Of a stretch of DNA of 64,000 nucleotides, positions 13,401-30,930 are shown one piece after another (the first letter of the stretch is position 1; each line of letters begins with the position of its first letter). Location of the stretch: positions 14,043,323 through 14,107,322 of the forward strand of contig CM119264.1 of the NCBI GenBank assembly GCA_051294375.1, written 5' to 3'. Made by a program: the position numbers and the translations under genes. Origin of the DNA: Paraspadella gotoi. Taxonomy: Eukaryota > Chaetognatha. Below the pieces are notes generated by a model, which searched no databases, had not been told where the DNA came from, and saw nothing but the letters and a program-made list of their open reading frames with translations.

Positions 13401-13782
13401 CTCTCCGTTTCACTTCATTTTTTTCTATGCTTACTTCGCGATCCTTTTTACTTTTTTCTCCACCTTCTTCATCTCCAACTCCACCCTTATTCTTTGCTAG
13501 TTGTCCACCTCCATTTCTCTCATCGCCCCCTATACACGCCGTCACGAAGAAAACGACCCTATCCTCGAATCTCTCGTCGGCGCCGACGGGAACGACGACG
13601 AGACGACGCGGAGACGTAGACGAGGCCGGCGCCTCTTCGCGGAGGTGAAAGCGAGGGAAAACGACCGTGAGCGTGCCGGACGAGGTTGTGGAGGAAGGAA
13701 ATCGAGGATGAAGTTGGTAGTGGGCGTTCGAGGTTCTTGGGGAAAATGGAAGAGAGCAAGAAACGAAGTAGTTTTTAATCAT
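10454..13782 (-). CDS. Short classical-type cadherin (catenin-binding)
   Basis: Minus-strand exons: 13782-13058, 12919-12663, 12565-12216, 12120-12063, 11932-11534, 11317-11043, 10811-10739, 10665-10454. They give 782 residues from the ATG at 13,782. About three divergent extracellular cadherin repeats are visible: DINDNPPRF at 253-261, an eroded linker DVNDC at 415-419, and FRLTIHVSDG in the last repeat. A single membrane span lies at about 602-624. The tail has an acidic p120-catenin-type region (YDDECCEGDED, about 661-671) and a beta-catenin-type region (NYALEG at 729, Ser-rich run, FGPKF at 764, MFG at 775), ending EDEES. It is a cell-cell adhesion protein by family. No EGF or laminin-G module is seen before the membrane. 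The 5' end is uncertain: no signal peptide is visible and 13,783 sits at a good acceptor, so more repeats may lie upstream. Confidence 0.8.
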
Positions 13783-15273
13783 TCTAATGGCGAGTGAAAA
13801 ACTTACCTCTGTTAGTTATAAGAAATGGCAAATGCGGCTTGTATCACAGACCAAAGATAAATTAGCTTCGATATCAGCATTTTGTTTTTGTTTTTTTTTT
13901 AAATTAATTTTTCATAACAGTTGATTTTTTTAGAAAGTAATATTTTTAGAAGAGATCGATTTTGTCTTTGGTGCGGCTGCAAAGCCAAATAGAAATCCCA
14001 TTCTGCAATGGGAAGGATGAGATTTCAAAAACAATAAAGATAATAAAAGCTCTTTTCGATCCAGGAAGTATCTCAAAACTTCCAAAATATAAAATATTAA
14101 ATTATAAAAATATAAATTAAATATATATTTAATATAAATTATAATTTTTAAAAAAATATTAATTTTTAAATATTTTTTTAATATTTTATAATTTGTATTT
14201 TTAATAAATTATATTAAATATTTTTTAAATTTTTAAACTAATAAATCACAATTTAAACTTTTTTTATATTAAACTAACAAAGTAATTTATTATAATAAAA
14301 TTTATTTTATTATATAATTTTTTTAAAAAATAATATTACCAATTCCCATTTGATATTGTCCCTAAGCTTTTGTTTTCCTTAGCTCGTCTTTGTTGTTTAC
14401 GTTAAATCGAGGTACGAGACTCGCGACTCTCACGGTCGTTAATCGAGGGAGCAAGGGTGGAGGGATGTAGCGAGACGAGGAGCTTGAAAAAACATACGCG
14501 GAGTAAATGAACATTGCGGGAGATGAAGGCGGTCGAAAAAGTATATGGGTAGACGCGAAAAAAAAAAGACTTTCTAAAGGGGGTCTAGAAGGTCGCTGCG
14601 ATGGGTCGTGGGAAACACAAAAGGTTGAAAAAAAAAAAAGTTTAACGAGAAAATATGTAACGCTGACAGCGTTACTAACCCTACTCAAGAAGAGACGATC
14701 ATCTCGGTTCAGAAAAATAGACAATCCAGTTAAATGATACTTCTGAGAAAGAAAAATCGTTGGACAAGGTGATTGATTGATTGCGTGATGGGTTGCTCCA
14801 TTGAGCAGAAGTCTGATTATTTTAGAGTTGCTTAAAATTATTAAGGTTTAAGTTGAGATCATTTCGTGTCACATCCATTAAATGATTAATTAGTTCAATT
14901 CGATTCACGCTCTTCGCAGTGAAATATGAGAAGAAGACAACGGAAACGAGTTGTGATTGAGAAGAAAAAATAAACAGAATTCAGATCGAGGTGAGATCGA
15001 TTCTGCCGAGGCGTGTGAACTGAAGTAAAGATTTATCAAAATCAAATTTACTTATTAAATTTTCCTGAACTCAGAAGGAGTTTTAGAGTTTTTTTTTCTT
15101 TTACATTTAAAAATATATATCAGTCAAAAATTTCCCGATCCCATTGTATATTCATAATGTAGTCCTTAAAAAAGATTAACAGGACAATCATGGTTTTCAT
15201 TTTAAAGATTGGAAGCCAGGTTTTCCAAAGGGCTTTTTCCTTTTTTTTCTTTCATTTTTATTTCCTTCGACTT
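13783..15273. other. AT-rich spacer upstream of cadherin
   Basis: No supported exon. 14,080-14,340 is almost pure A and T with small mirrored blocks. A missing first exon of the cadherin (signal peptide) could lie here, but I found no candidate whose phase joins the known exons. Confidence 0.4.
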
Positions 15274-16589
15274 TTAACAGGAATGAGCCTGGACGCAATC
15301 CTGAAATTGACCCACTTCAGGTTGCACATTTTTCTTCGGACGGCTCCATGAAAGCGACGCCGCCACTGAAACGTTCTGAAGGAGTGGTTAAATTTCATCA
15401 ATATCATCACTATTATAAATATTATAGACGACTTTGTTTTCGTCCCTTGATTGACCCGTCAATAACGTGGGATGACTTTTCCATTAAAATTTTAATTTTA
15501 TCTGTTTGATATAAAATTGATTAAATTGGTTTCATTTCCTCATGAAGGCGCCAACTAATTATTAATTTTTGGTCAAATTGTCAAATAATAAGAACATGAT
15601 TAAACTGTACCTGTGCCTTGAAGTCTCTCCATCCGTCCTGAAGTCGATGGAATTTGTAGTTGGCGTTAAGCTCTCTGTTACTGTCGTCGTACTGCTTGCG
15701 ACAGCCTGTAAATTATAAATTTCATAAAACTAATTTGTTCACGGAGGGATAAACACTAAATAGTCACACTTGATACTCACAAATATCATGTTGGTAGGTA
15801 GATTCGTAAGGTTTAAAATCCCCGTGACATTGCTCCTCCGCGTGAACCAACTTTTTTTTCACGCAAAACTTCTGACAGTGATTCGGGTCGTACTCCGACT
15901 GAGGCAGAAAGAATTAACTTTAAAAGAAATAGGTAAACAAAATTTCCTTTCCCTTTACACATTTTTTATTAGAAGACTGACTTGATAGCTGGTTACGGCG
16001 TGATACTCGGATCCCGCGCCCCCAGGTGCATGCCACGCCAGAAAATCCGCGTTGTATTTTCCACGACCAATCGTCGTATGGGGGAAGGGCTAAAATTCGA
16101 CACGAAAATTATTAATTACATTTTTAAAAATGAAGTAATTGAGCTAAAATAAATAAAAAACAGACGAAAAACTTTTATTAAATTTCCGTCAATTCGAAAT
16201 CAAAATCAAAAAAGGAGGGACCTTTGAAAAGAAGAGATCCCCCGAGGGTATGTTGGCCATCGCCCAGCGAAACCTTTCTGGGGGACGAGGTTTGGCCCGA
16301 AGGCGGTAGTCTTCGGCGCATTCTCCGCGCGCCTTGTTCCCGCTTCTTTGATTACTAAAATAAGACGAATAATTATTTTGTATCTAACCGCTAGTAACCA
16401 GTGTCTTAAATCGCATCGACATGAATTAATTGGCGAAGGAAGAAATTTCAATTACCCGTAAAAGGACTTGGGGTGCCAAGATCCTTTGAGATCTTTGTGT
16501 TCTTCTCTCTGAGTGTAGCATCTTTCCTGACACAAGTCGACACGACTCCTCCTGGCCTCACAATCTCGCAAGTTTGCCTCTTCCTCCAT
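15274..16589 (-). CDS. Unrecognised cysteine-rich protein
   Basis: Six minus-strand exons: 16589-16456, 16354-16222, 16089-15982, 15898-15781, 15705-15611, 15375-15274. They give 229 residues with every phase matching. I do not recognise the family. The protein is hydrophilic, with no membrane span, and has spaced cysteines (e.g. LCQERC, HCQKFC, DICCR, final HSC at the stop). It also has aromatic and His-rich stretches such as GKYNADFLAWHAPGG and GSEYHAVTSYQ. The ATG at 16,589 directly follows a strong acceptor (TTGTTTTGTTCCAG), so an upstream exon, coding or untranslated, is likely. The paired cysteines could form disulfides or bind metal. The donor after exon 2 (GTCCCT) is weak, so that join is the least certain. 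Confidence 0.6.
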
Positions 16590-16825
16590 CTGGAACAAAA
16601 CAAGTATTTATCCGTCAGCGTGTTAAGATTCCAACGATTTTTGTTGTTACGTTTTACACAGCATTTTTCGTCCCGAAGAAAATCCCATTTTCCCAATCCC
16701 AAAATGATAATAATAAATGACCCCTTCACATTACTGATTACATGATTAGTTTAGTTTTTGCTACTTTTAACCGATAAAACCTAAAAATTCGGAAATTGTA
16801 TAATAATATTTTTTATTTATTTTTT

Positions 16826-17042
16826 TAAGCTCTATCAAAATCCGTTTTTAAAAATTCTGAAATTAAAAAAAATTATATAGTAATACGGTAAAATTTAAAT
16901 GCTTCCAAGATATTAACCATACATAAATACTTAAATTTTTTAAAAAAATTTGTTATTCCTGGAGGTTACTAACGTTATTTATATTACAGAACTCTTAGTT
17001 TTTACTTTGTTCCGCCTTAATGATTACTCCGCTTTACCTTTA
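16826..17042 (+). repeat. Dispersed repeat, copy A
   Basis: Shares an ordered series of blocks with 62,285-62,525: AAAATCCGTTTTT, AATTTAAATGCTT-like, TATTACAGAACT, TTTGTTCCGCCTTA. The copies are clearly diverged. A weaker relative lies at 55.5-55.7 kb. No coding potential seen. Confidence 0.65.
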
Positions 17043-17255
17043 GAAGGATCTTGGCCTAAAAACAAAATTTAAGCCGTTTTTTTTCTTGTCCAAGTTCACG
17101 ATGTAAATTTAATAAGGATTCTGCTAAAGTTTGAAAGTACCAATTGAAATGTTTTCATAGGGAGGGTACTTCGAGATATTTAATGAATTAGCTTTATGAT
17201 TGTCGGGAAGTTATTCAGTAAATAATCTGTTGGCAAGACAGACGTCTGAATATTA

Positions 17256-17319
17256 GGGGCAAGATAGCTTATTTATTAAATGAATGGATAATTTTTATAT
17301 TGGTTGTACCAATTTCATA
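17256..17319 (+). mobile_element. Right-end fragment of TA-inserting MITE
   Basis: Right terminal inverted repeat only, GGGGCAAGATAGCTTATTT through CCAATTTCA, followed by TA. It is almost identical to the right end of the element at 22,933-23,225. Confidence 0.85.
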
Positions 17320-17502
17320 AAATTCAGCTCCTTATATTTTGATGCTAGTGCAGAGTACAATATAGTATTCCCCGATCTAATATTTAAGGGAGTGGTCTTT
17401 TCATACAATTGAAACATTCTTGGAAACATTTTCCCACTTCATTGATAGAGAAGCCAGGTACTCTGGGAGTGAATAAACGAGACTGTGAGAGAGTCTTGAT
17501 TG

Positions 17503-17644
17503 AAAGCTTGCAGGGACCTGCTATGTCATTATCTTGTAAGAGTGATGGAGGCGTTAAACCACCAAAGCCTGTCCAAAGTCATGGGCAAGATAGCTTATTT
17601 ATTAAATGAATGGATAATTTTTATATTCGTTGTACCAATTTCAT
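17503..17644 (+). mobile_element. MITE, 5'-truncated copy
   Basis: Carries the internal block (GCTTGCAGGGACCTGC onward) and the right terminal repeat of the 22,933-23,225 element, ending CCAATTTCA before TA. The left end is absent. It lies about 200 bases from another right end, so the insertions may be nested or rearranged. Confidence 0.85.
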
Positions 17645-19510
17645 ATATATATTATGATTATTGCAAAGTATCTACCTTCAAAAACGCCTAGAGCTAGCTC
17701 ATAAGTTATGACAAACTCTCACCTAAAAAAAGGACATGCCCAAATAAAATTCTCTAGTAAAGATGCATTATCATTTTATTAACTAATAATTTAATAGGGT
17801 ATAACATAAAAATGCCTCATATAAAAAGAAATGGTCCTACTATACAAGTTCTATTCATTCCAAATATCTATAAAGCACAAAAGCGATCAGACTTTGACCG
17901 TTGAGGATACGTGGAATGAAAAGAAGTCAATTTCTTCGTTTTTTTAAATTTTAACGTTTATAGGCGAGTGTTTCCGATGACAGCAGAAAAAAGTGACAAT
18001 AACATGACAGCTTTAACACAGCATGGAAAGAGTTTTTTGTTCAACAGAAAAGTCAAATCTCGACAAATAAGCAGAAAAATCTCTGGCTGCTAAACTTCAA
18101 CAGAAAAGCATAGATTCGACTTCTAAGAAACCGCATTGGAAGGATTGAGAGGTTGTATTTTTACCGAAGTTTGTTTGGAATACTTTCTTCTCAAATTATT
18201 ACCGATGCCGTAATAATAATTCAATTCATTAAGATTAATACAAACAGATCAAAATCATTTGTCCCCAATGAACCAACTGGATACCACTATTTAAAATTGG
18301 GGCTGAAAAAACACTTAAAAATATGATTAACAATTGTTATCGGGTTCGGAAGTTAGTACTTATTAAGCTTCAATTTTGTCTTGTTATAAAATAAAAAATA
18401 TGGAAATATCAATGAATGAAAGATATTTCAAGTTTGATAGGAAATCAAAGAACCAAATTTTCACATGAATTTAAACTTCGCCTTTGTGCTGGCGCTTTTT
18501 GAAAAATTAAACTCAATTACTTTAATTTTTCAAAAACAAAGAGATTAAAAAAAAATAAAAGAATGTAATAGGTGTATCTCTGTTTCAGTTGGTTTTGTTA
18601 CGGGAATTTCAGATTTTATCTGACAAGTTTGGAACCACCTATATGGTCCTACATACGCAGGTACACAGAACAAGAGGTCAAAAATTTAGGATCAAAAATA
18701 GAAAAAAAATCGCTAAATCATTAAAATGATTGAAAGCGATTTTTTAAAAACACCAATATTGGATGTATTGTATCTCGAGTTTCAATGCCAAGTATGGGAA
18801 AGGCACATTTTAAACTTTTCATGAGAAAGAATTTGATGCAACCTGACTTTAAATACGCATCTAAGACAAATGGTTCCAATCTTGTCTGTATCTATCTGTA
18901 GAATTCGGGAGAAAAAATTTGAATTGTATTATTGTGGTGCGTTATTATTATGTGAGCTTTGAGGAAAAAAGAAACAGATTCATTTCTTTTTCATTTAAAT
19001 AAAACTCTTTATATTTTTCTTTTAAGCGCGGGATAAAGCACAAGAACCGTAGTATCGGCTCTCTTGAACAATTGAGTCCGAGAAGAGACCGCTCGGATTA
19101 TTGAGAAACAATAAGCTGGAACAAGGTTGACAATTAAGAATACTCCAATTAGAGAGATGAAAGAGAAAAGAGGTGGGGGTCTAAATTGGGCAAAAAGGTC
19201 CGAAGGAGGATTGACTTTGGAAATGATGCGACAAAAAAATTGTCACGAAGGAAAATAGTAACAACAAAATTCCAAAACGTCCCGTTTCAAACGAAGGGAA
19301 AGAAAGGGAACGGGAGAGAGATAAGACAAACGGCTCCAACTTTGCTGCTAGTATTTTTTCTTTCGCCTTTTTTTTCCTCTGGTGCGGAAATGACGTCTAC
19401 CGAAGGCGATGCAGTAATTTCTTTTTCGAATTTTCTGATCCTCCAAAAACATTCGTTTAGAATACGTGTAGTCTGTAGACCATACGAAATAGATTTTTGA
19501 TTTAATTTCC
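17645..19510. other. Spacer downstream of cyclin Y
   Basis: No gene recognised. It lies just beyond the cyclin Y stop codon on the minus strand and probably includes that gene's 3' untranslated region. A 104-residue open frame on the plus strand (19,186-19,500) has no family features. Confidence 0.4.
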
Positions 19511-22141
<2,631 letters not shown>

Positions 22142-22932
22142 GACGTCGATAAACCTCGGCCGAGAAGCGACTAATCGCGTTTACTTCTCTCTCATTTCAT
22201 TTCAACATCGTTCCCTGCTGAGATAGCGACCAGACCATTGCGTTTATATTTTCGTGGAATGTAAATAATCAGTGAGGGAGATGGGAGGATTTGAAAAAAA
22301 AATTACCCTCCGTTGAGAAAGTTCCCGCGAATGATGGCGTGGACGATTAGATGCAACGTGAACAACGCGACTGCGACAGCGATTCGACGCGTAGTTACGA
22401 TAACAGCGTCGGAGAAACACCATCGAGAATTAAAGAGTTCAAGCAACCAGAAAGAAATAAGAAGCCCAGTTTCTTTTTTCATCAAATCAACATGCTTACG
22501 AATCTGCCAAAAGAGGAATATAAAGGATTGGCTGTGTGAAATCAAAGTTAGTGATGAGGTGTACGAGAATTTAAAGGAGGCCTATCACGCGAAGGGTATC
22601 TGGCGAAATCTACAACGCTGCATCTTTACACACGCCGTTTAAAAAAAAAAAAGCCGGATGGGTTGGATCATCTGGAGGAAGAGGTGACACGCGACCAAAA
22701 AAATCTCAATCTCCAACTATGAAAATTCAAAAATGAATTTCAGTTGGAGAAAATTGAACACTTTCGTGTATAAATAAACTTTTTCTGTATCAACCAATTC
22801 AGTTTTTATTCTGACTGAAAAGCTGATGCAGATAAGCCGACGACGGAACATCGCCCTCTGTACATTATTACCAACTTTTGTTTTAGATTAAAAAGGCTTA
22901 CAATTTCTTTTAAAGAGTTTAAAATCGAGTAT
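22142..22932. other. Presumed cyclin Y promoter region
   Basis: No coding region supported. 22,310-22,400 is locally rich in CG dinucleotides compared with the AT-rich surroundings, which fits a 5' untranslated or promoter segment just upstream of the cyclin Y start. Open frames on both strands here (about 80-110 residues) show no recognisable family. Confidence 0.4.
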
Positions 22933-23225
22933 ATGAAATTGGTACAACCAATATAAAAATTTTCCATTCATTTAATAAATAAGCTATCTTGCCCCTGTTA
23001 TAGTATAAAATATAATAATAATATATAAGACGTAATATCGAGTAGACTGATAGGAGAAAGTTACAATGTAGGAAATTCTATAATAAGCTTGCAGGGACCT
23101 GCTATGTCATTATCTTGTAAGAGTGATGGAGGCCTTAAACCACCAAAGCCTGTCCAAAGTCAGGGGCAAGATAGCTTATTTATTAAATGAATGGATAATT
23201 TTTATATTGGTTGTACCAATTTCAT
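22933..23225. mobile_element. Complete MITE with TA target duplication
   Basis: A 293-base non-coding element with near-perfect terminal inverted repeats of about 65 bases. The left end reads TGAAATTGGTACAACC to GCTATCTTGCCCCTG and the right end is its complement. TA flanks both sides. Size, long inverted ends, TA target and lack of coding capacity fit a Tc1/mariner-type non-autonomous element. Fragments occur at 1.7, 17.3, 17.5, 50.4 and 62.25 kb. Confidence 0.9.
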
Positions 23226-25388
23226 AAACTCATCTAGCTTTCTACTCTTTATATTGTACACTATTATGTATATTTTTCGCTAAGGAAATTGCGACAATTT
23301 TTTTTAAATTTTTTTTTTCATAACAGCAATAAAAAACAATCTTTGAGAAAAAAATATTCAACATTGAACAATCCAATTTTCAAAATTAGCCAAAGTTATT
23401 TCCTTGTCATTGACTGAAAATACAATTTATAATCTTGAGTAGGGTTTCTGTGAATTATTATCCTTCTCAATATAAGACACATTATACATGACTGCTCAAA
23501 TCACCCGTTGAATTTTAAGTTTAATATTATTTTAATTAAGAAAATATTTTATCGTATAGTATCATTGACGTTCAAAAATATTTCGGCAGTAGTATTAATA
23601 CCACTGAATTTGTATCTTATCTTGATATTTAATTAAATATTAATAAAAAACAAAATTTATTTCAAAAAAATTATTTTTAAGAACGGAATCAGATATACCT
23701 CAAAAAGTGAAATAAAAATTATTATTATTATAACTAAACTAAAATTCGTTGAAAGGGTCAAAAGTAAAAAAAACATTAGAAAATAATCATCATCATCATT
23801 TAATAAATTTGAAAGCTTTTTCAAATTTTCTATGTTATTACATGAAAATTTTGAAGAGTCATAAAATAACATTTTAAGATCTTCCAGTCGGTAATTTTTT
23901 TTACTTCTTATGAGCACTAGAGCGTAGTGAAAGTTACTTACGAAAATTCTAAATGTCAACAAAATGAACAACAAACCATAAGTGAACATTAATTTATAAA
24001 AAAAATTAATTTTATGTTCTTCAATTTACGCAGTAAGCTATATTTATATTTATATCTGAATAAAATTGAAAAAAATAAAAATTGGCTTTTCTAAATTTTG
24101 AATGCAGATTTGAATTCCTCGTCAAAAGTTAATAGAAGAAAATATAAATCATTTTTAAAAATTCTTTCATTAAGTGGGTTAAAAATTAAAAAAAATATTA
24201 AATATATAAAATTTTAATTTTCAGCTTAAAATATAGGTTTTTTTATATTTGATTAATGAAATAATTTTTAATCAACTTTTCATGACGAATCCAAATATGT
24301 AAAAAAATCTTACAAAGCCTATTTTGAAATTTTAACATTTATTGGAATAATACTAGTATAAATATGGCCTATTGCGTAAATTGTAAAATTTATTATATAA
24401 TTTTTTTAGACAAATGTTTATTAGTATAATGTTATTCGTTCCTAACTTTTAGAATTTTAATTAAAGTTAAATTTAGAATTTTTACTACGCTTTAATGAAC
24501 ACAAACGTTAAGTTATTCCGCGAAAAACCTGGGTTTAATACTAAAAGGCAAAAAAATAATGATATATGCAAATAGAAATATAACCGACTGGTTAAGTTCC
24601 ATTCGAAAGTAAAATTATGCCTTTTAAGCTATATCAGATTCCGATGAAATATAAAAATTCCTCTCAATTTTTATTATATTATTATTAATAAAATAATTTT
24701 TAAAAGCTTTTTTATCTAATTTTAAACAATCTCTTCTAGTCACTAGTATAGGAGAGAACTGCTTGTTTTCAACCTTTTGTAGATCAAAATTCGAAAAGTT
24801 GTTCACAAACAGTCTTGTACTCAAGAACATAAATTTTATTTTTTTTTAATTTATAAATTTTCGCAAACACCCATATTTACAAATAAATAGTACTTACCAT
24901 AGAAAAAGTCAAAATTTTAAAATAATTAATATTAGTTTTGAAAGCAGATTCGAATTCCTCATAAAAAAATTTAAGTCTTAATCATTGTAGGAAACACACA
25001 AGTGCTGAAGAAGACTTGAAACAAGTCGAAACATATTCACTGTTTTTCTAAAATAAAATCGTTGTTTGTCCAAACAAACTTTTCCGAAGTCTTAATCAAT
25101 AATCAAGTTAGTTAGTATAAAAATATAGTTTTATTAATTTTTAGCTAAAATTAAATTATAGGATTTTGACCCACTTAATGAAGTAATTTTCTAAAAAGAG
25201 TTATTGAGAAACGTTCATGATCTACTATTCAAATTTTGATTCTACTTTTGCTACGCTTTAATATCAAGGTTTCAAAGATTAGTGATCATAAAAAGAAAAT
25301 CTGTTTGAAAAACATTTAAAACCAGACAGACTTGAATACGCCGTTAGTGGTTTGTAGGTAAAATTCCGCAAGTTAGTAGGACCACATT
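23226..25388. other. AT-rich spacer with decayed repeats
   Basis: No gene. 24,590-25,240 and parts of 23,700-24,430 share blocks with 61,130-61,760, for example GCAGATTCGAATTCCTCAT and ACAGTCTTGTACT. These are decayed copies of one foldback family. A hammerhead-like motif lies at 25,003-25,036. Confidence 0.5.
25003..25083 (+). repeat. Hammerhead-like repeat, degenerate copy
   Basis: Reads CTGAAGA, hairpin GACTT...AAGTC, then GAAACATATTC, followed by AAAATCGTTGTTTG as in other family members. One core base differs from CTGATGA. Confidence 0.6.
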
Positions 25389-29377
<3,989 letters not shown>

Positions 29378-30930
29378 TGTATTAAATATGAAGTGATACA
29401 ATTTCCTAAAATACTTAATAAAACTGAGTCAATAAGAAAATAAAAACGCTCACTGCAAACCTAAATTTAAATATATGCAATGAAGTATGATATTTTTTGG
29501 ACGATCGTTTCGACCCAGGATCTAAGTGTTCGTAACAGTGCGACCAAGACATTGAATATGAAATATGTTTATATTTTGAAACCGTTCAGAAATATTTAAG
29601 AACACTAACAAAACAAACTAAAACGCAACGCTCCGGAGTGATGTTCCAGACTTTTTAACAAATTTTCATCAATACATCTAATCAAATTATTTCAAATTAA
29701 TTAAAGGAAAAGTTTTTATTTTTGTTTCTGACAACGAATGTAATTAATATAAAAAACCCAAAAAATATGTGAGAATTCCAAATCAAATTTTGCGCTGATG
29801 AAGGCTAACAACAATTGTTGTTGTCAACATAGCCGAAACATGTCTGTTTTTTATATTAATTACATTCGTTGTCAGAAACAAAAATAAAAACTTTTCCTTT
29901 AATGCCACCTACGCAACGAAAAGAAAGAAATAAAACAGTGTCTTCAAATTAATTAAAAATTTCAAAACATTGCGTGAAATAGGCACTAAGGCAGTAAGCA
30001 ACATGCGACCAGAAGCAACAAAAGAAAAAACAAAAGATCAGTCCTGTTTTTTTTTCAAAGGCGTAAATTCTCCCTCTAATCCCGCCGTCTCTTGATCGAC
30101 GATGAAACTAACTTTTGAACTCCCGTCAGAGTCCGCCATCGACTCTTCTTCCTTCCGTATAAATTACAGCGCACGTGATTCATTTCTTCTTTTGGATGAA
30201 AGATATGAGCAGCACGTGACCGACTCTGCCAATTGGGCGGCTCATTCGGTCGTCAGGCTGTTCGATCGAACCAATCGCGTGTGGCTTTGCAATCGTCACG
30301 TGATTTTGATCTTCGTGAGAGAATTAACGTCGCTGTTGGGGTCGAAAGGGAGAACCAATCGAAGGTCGAAATAGCCTCGAATTCCTCTCAGACGCGTGGA
30401 TCGAGAGCCAATGAGCTTGAAAGTTTTGTCTAAATTTCGTCGTCGACGTTGGGCCCAATAAATCTCCTCTTTTCGAACGGGAGATGCAGTACCGCTTTCT
30501 TTTTCTTCTTTTTCTTCGATGTTCACTGGTTCGAGTTTCAGCTCCTCTGCCATCCCTCTCCTTCGTCGCTTTACAGGCTGCACCTTTCTCTTTGCGGTCA
30601 CGGTTTCTGGGCGGCGCTGTTCTCTCATATTCGATGATCATCGGCCTTTGTGGTTGTAAACTTAATGATGGGCCCAGCTCTCTCGATGCGTTGGTCCGTT
30701 AGAACGATCGATTGGTAATAAAAGCTTTTCTTAAATCGTGCCAACCACCTGAACTCTAGTTTTTATTGACTTCGTGTTTTAATGAAAATATTGTTTTTTA
30801 GAATTTAGTCTTCTCGTGTTTGTAAGTGTTTGATTAATTAAACTATTAGGCTACGCGAAAATGCCTAATCAAGACGTCGCTCAACCGACGTGAGACAGCC
30901 TTCATCGGATACTAATTTCTTATATTCGAG
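29378..30930. promoter_or_regulatory. Divergent CNPPD1/Frizzled intergenic region
   Basis: About 1.55 kb separates the two divergent start codons, so both promoters should lie here. It includes a hammerhead-like foldback at 29,704-29,901. The segment 30,050-30,720 is richer in G+C and CG dinucleotides than its surroundings. Open frames of 60-110 residues there overlap on both strands and match nothing known, so I read it as promoter and 5' untranslated sequence. Confidence 0.45.
29704..29901 (+). repeat. Foldback with hammerhead-like core
   Basis: Inverted arms are GGAAAAGTTTTTATTTTTG to ATGTAATTAATATAAAAAA at the left and their complement at 29,843-29,901. The core is CTGATGA at 29,794, a long hairpin (GGCTA...TAGCC enclosing a CAACAATTGTTG palindrome), then GAAACATGTC at 29,835-29,844. 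It is followed by ACGCAACGAAAAGAAAG. It lies in the spacer between CNPPD1 and Frizzled. Confidence 0.82.

Noticed and set aside
14362-14724. Possible missing signal-peptide exon of the cadherin
   Set aside because: It lacks an ATG at its start, and the donor-like site inside does not join exon 13,782 in a compatible phase.
19186-19500. 104-residue plus-strand open frame near the cyclin Y 3' end
   Set aside because: No recognisable domain. It lies just downstream of the cyclin Y stop and is better explained as antisense to the 3' untranslated region.
22303-22642. Overlapping open frames upstream of cyclin Y
   Set aside because: Both strands are open over the same CG-richer stretch and neither matches a family. 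A promoter or untranslated exon is more likely.
30296-30628. 110-residue minus-strand frame (MAEELKLEP...) upstream of Frizzled
   Set aside because: Charged, no known domain, and overlapped by plus-strand frames. It could be a small gene but nothing supports it beyond being open.
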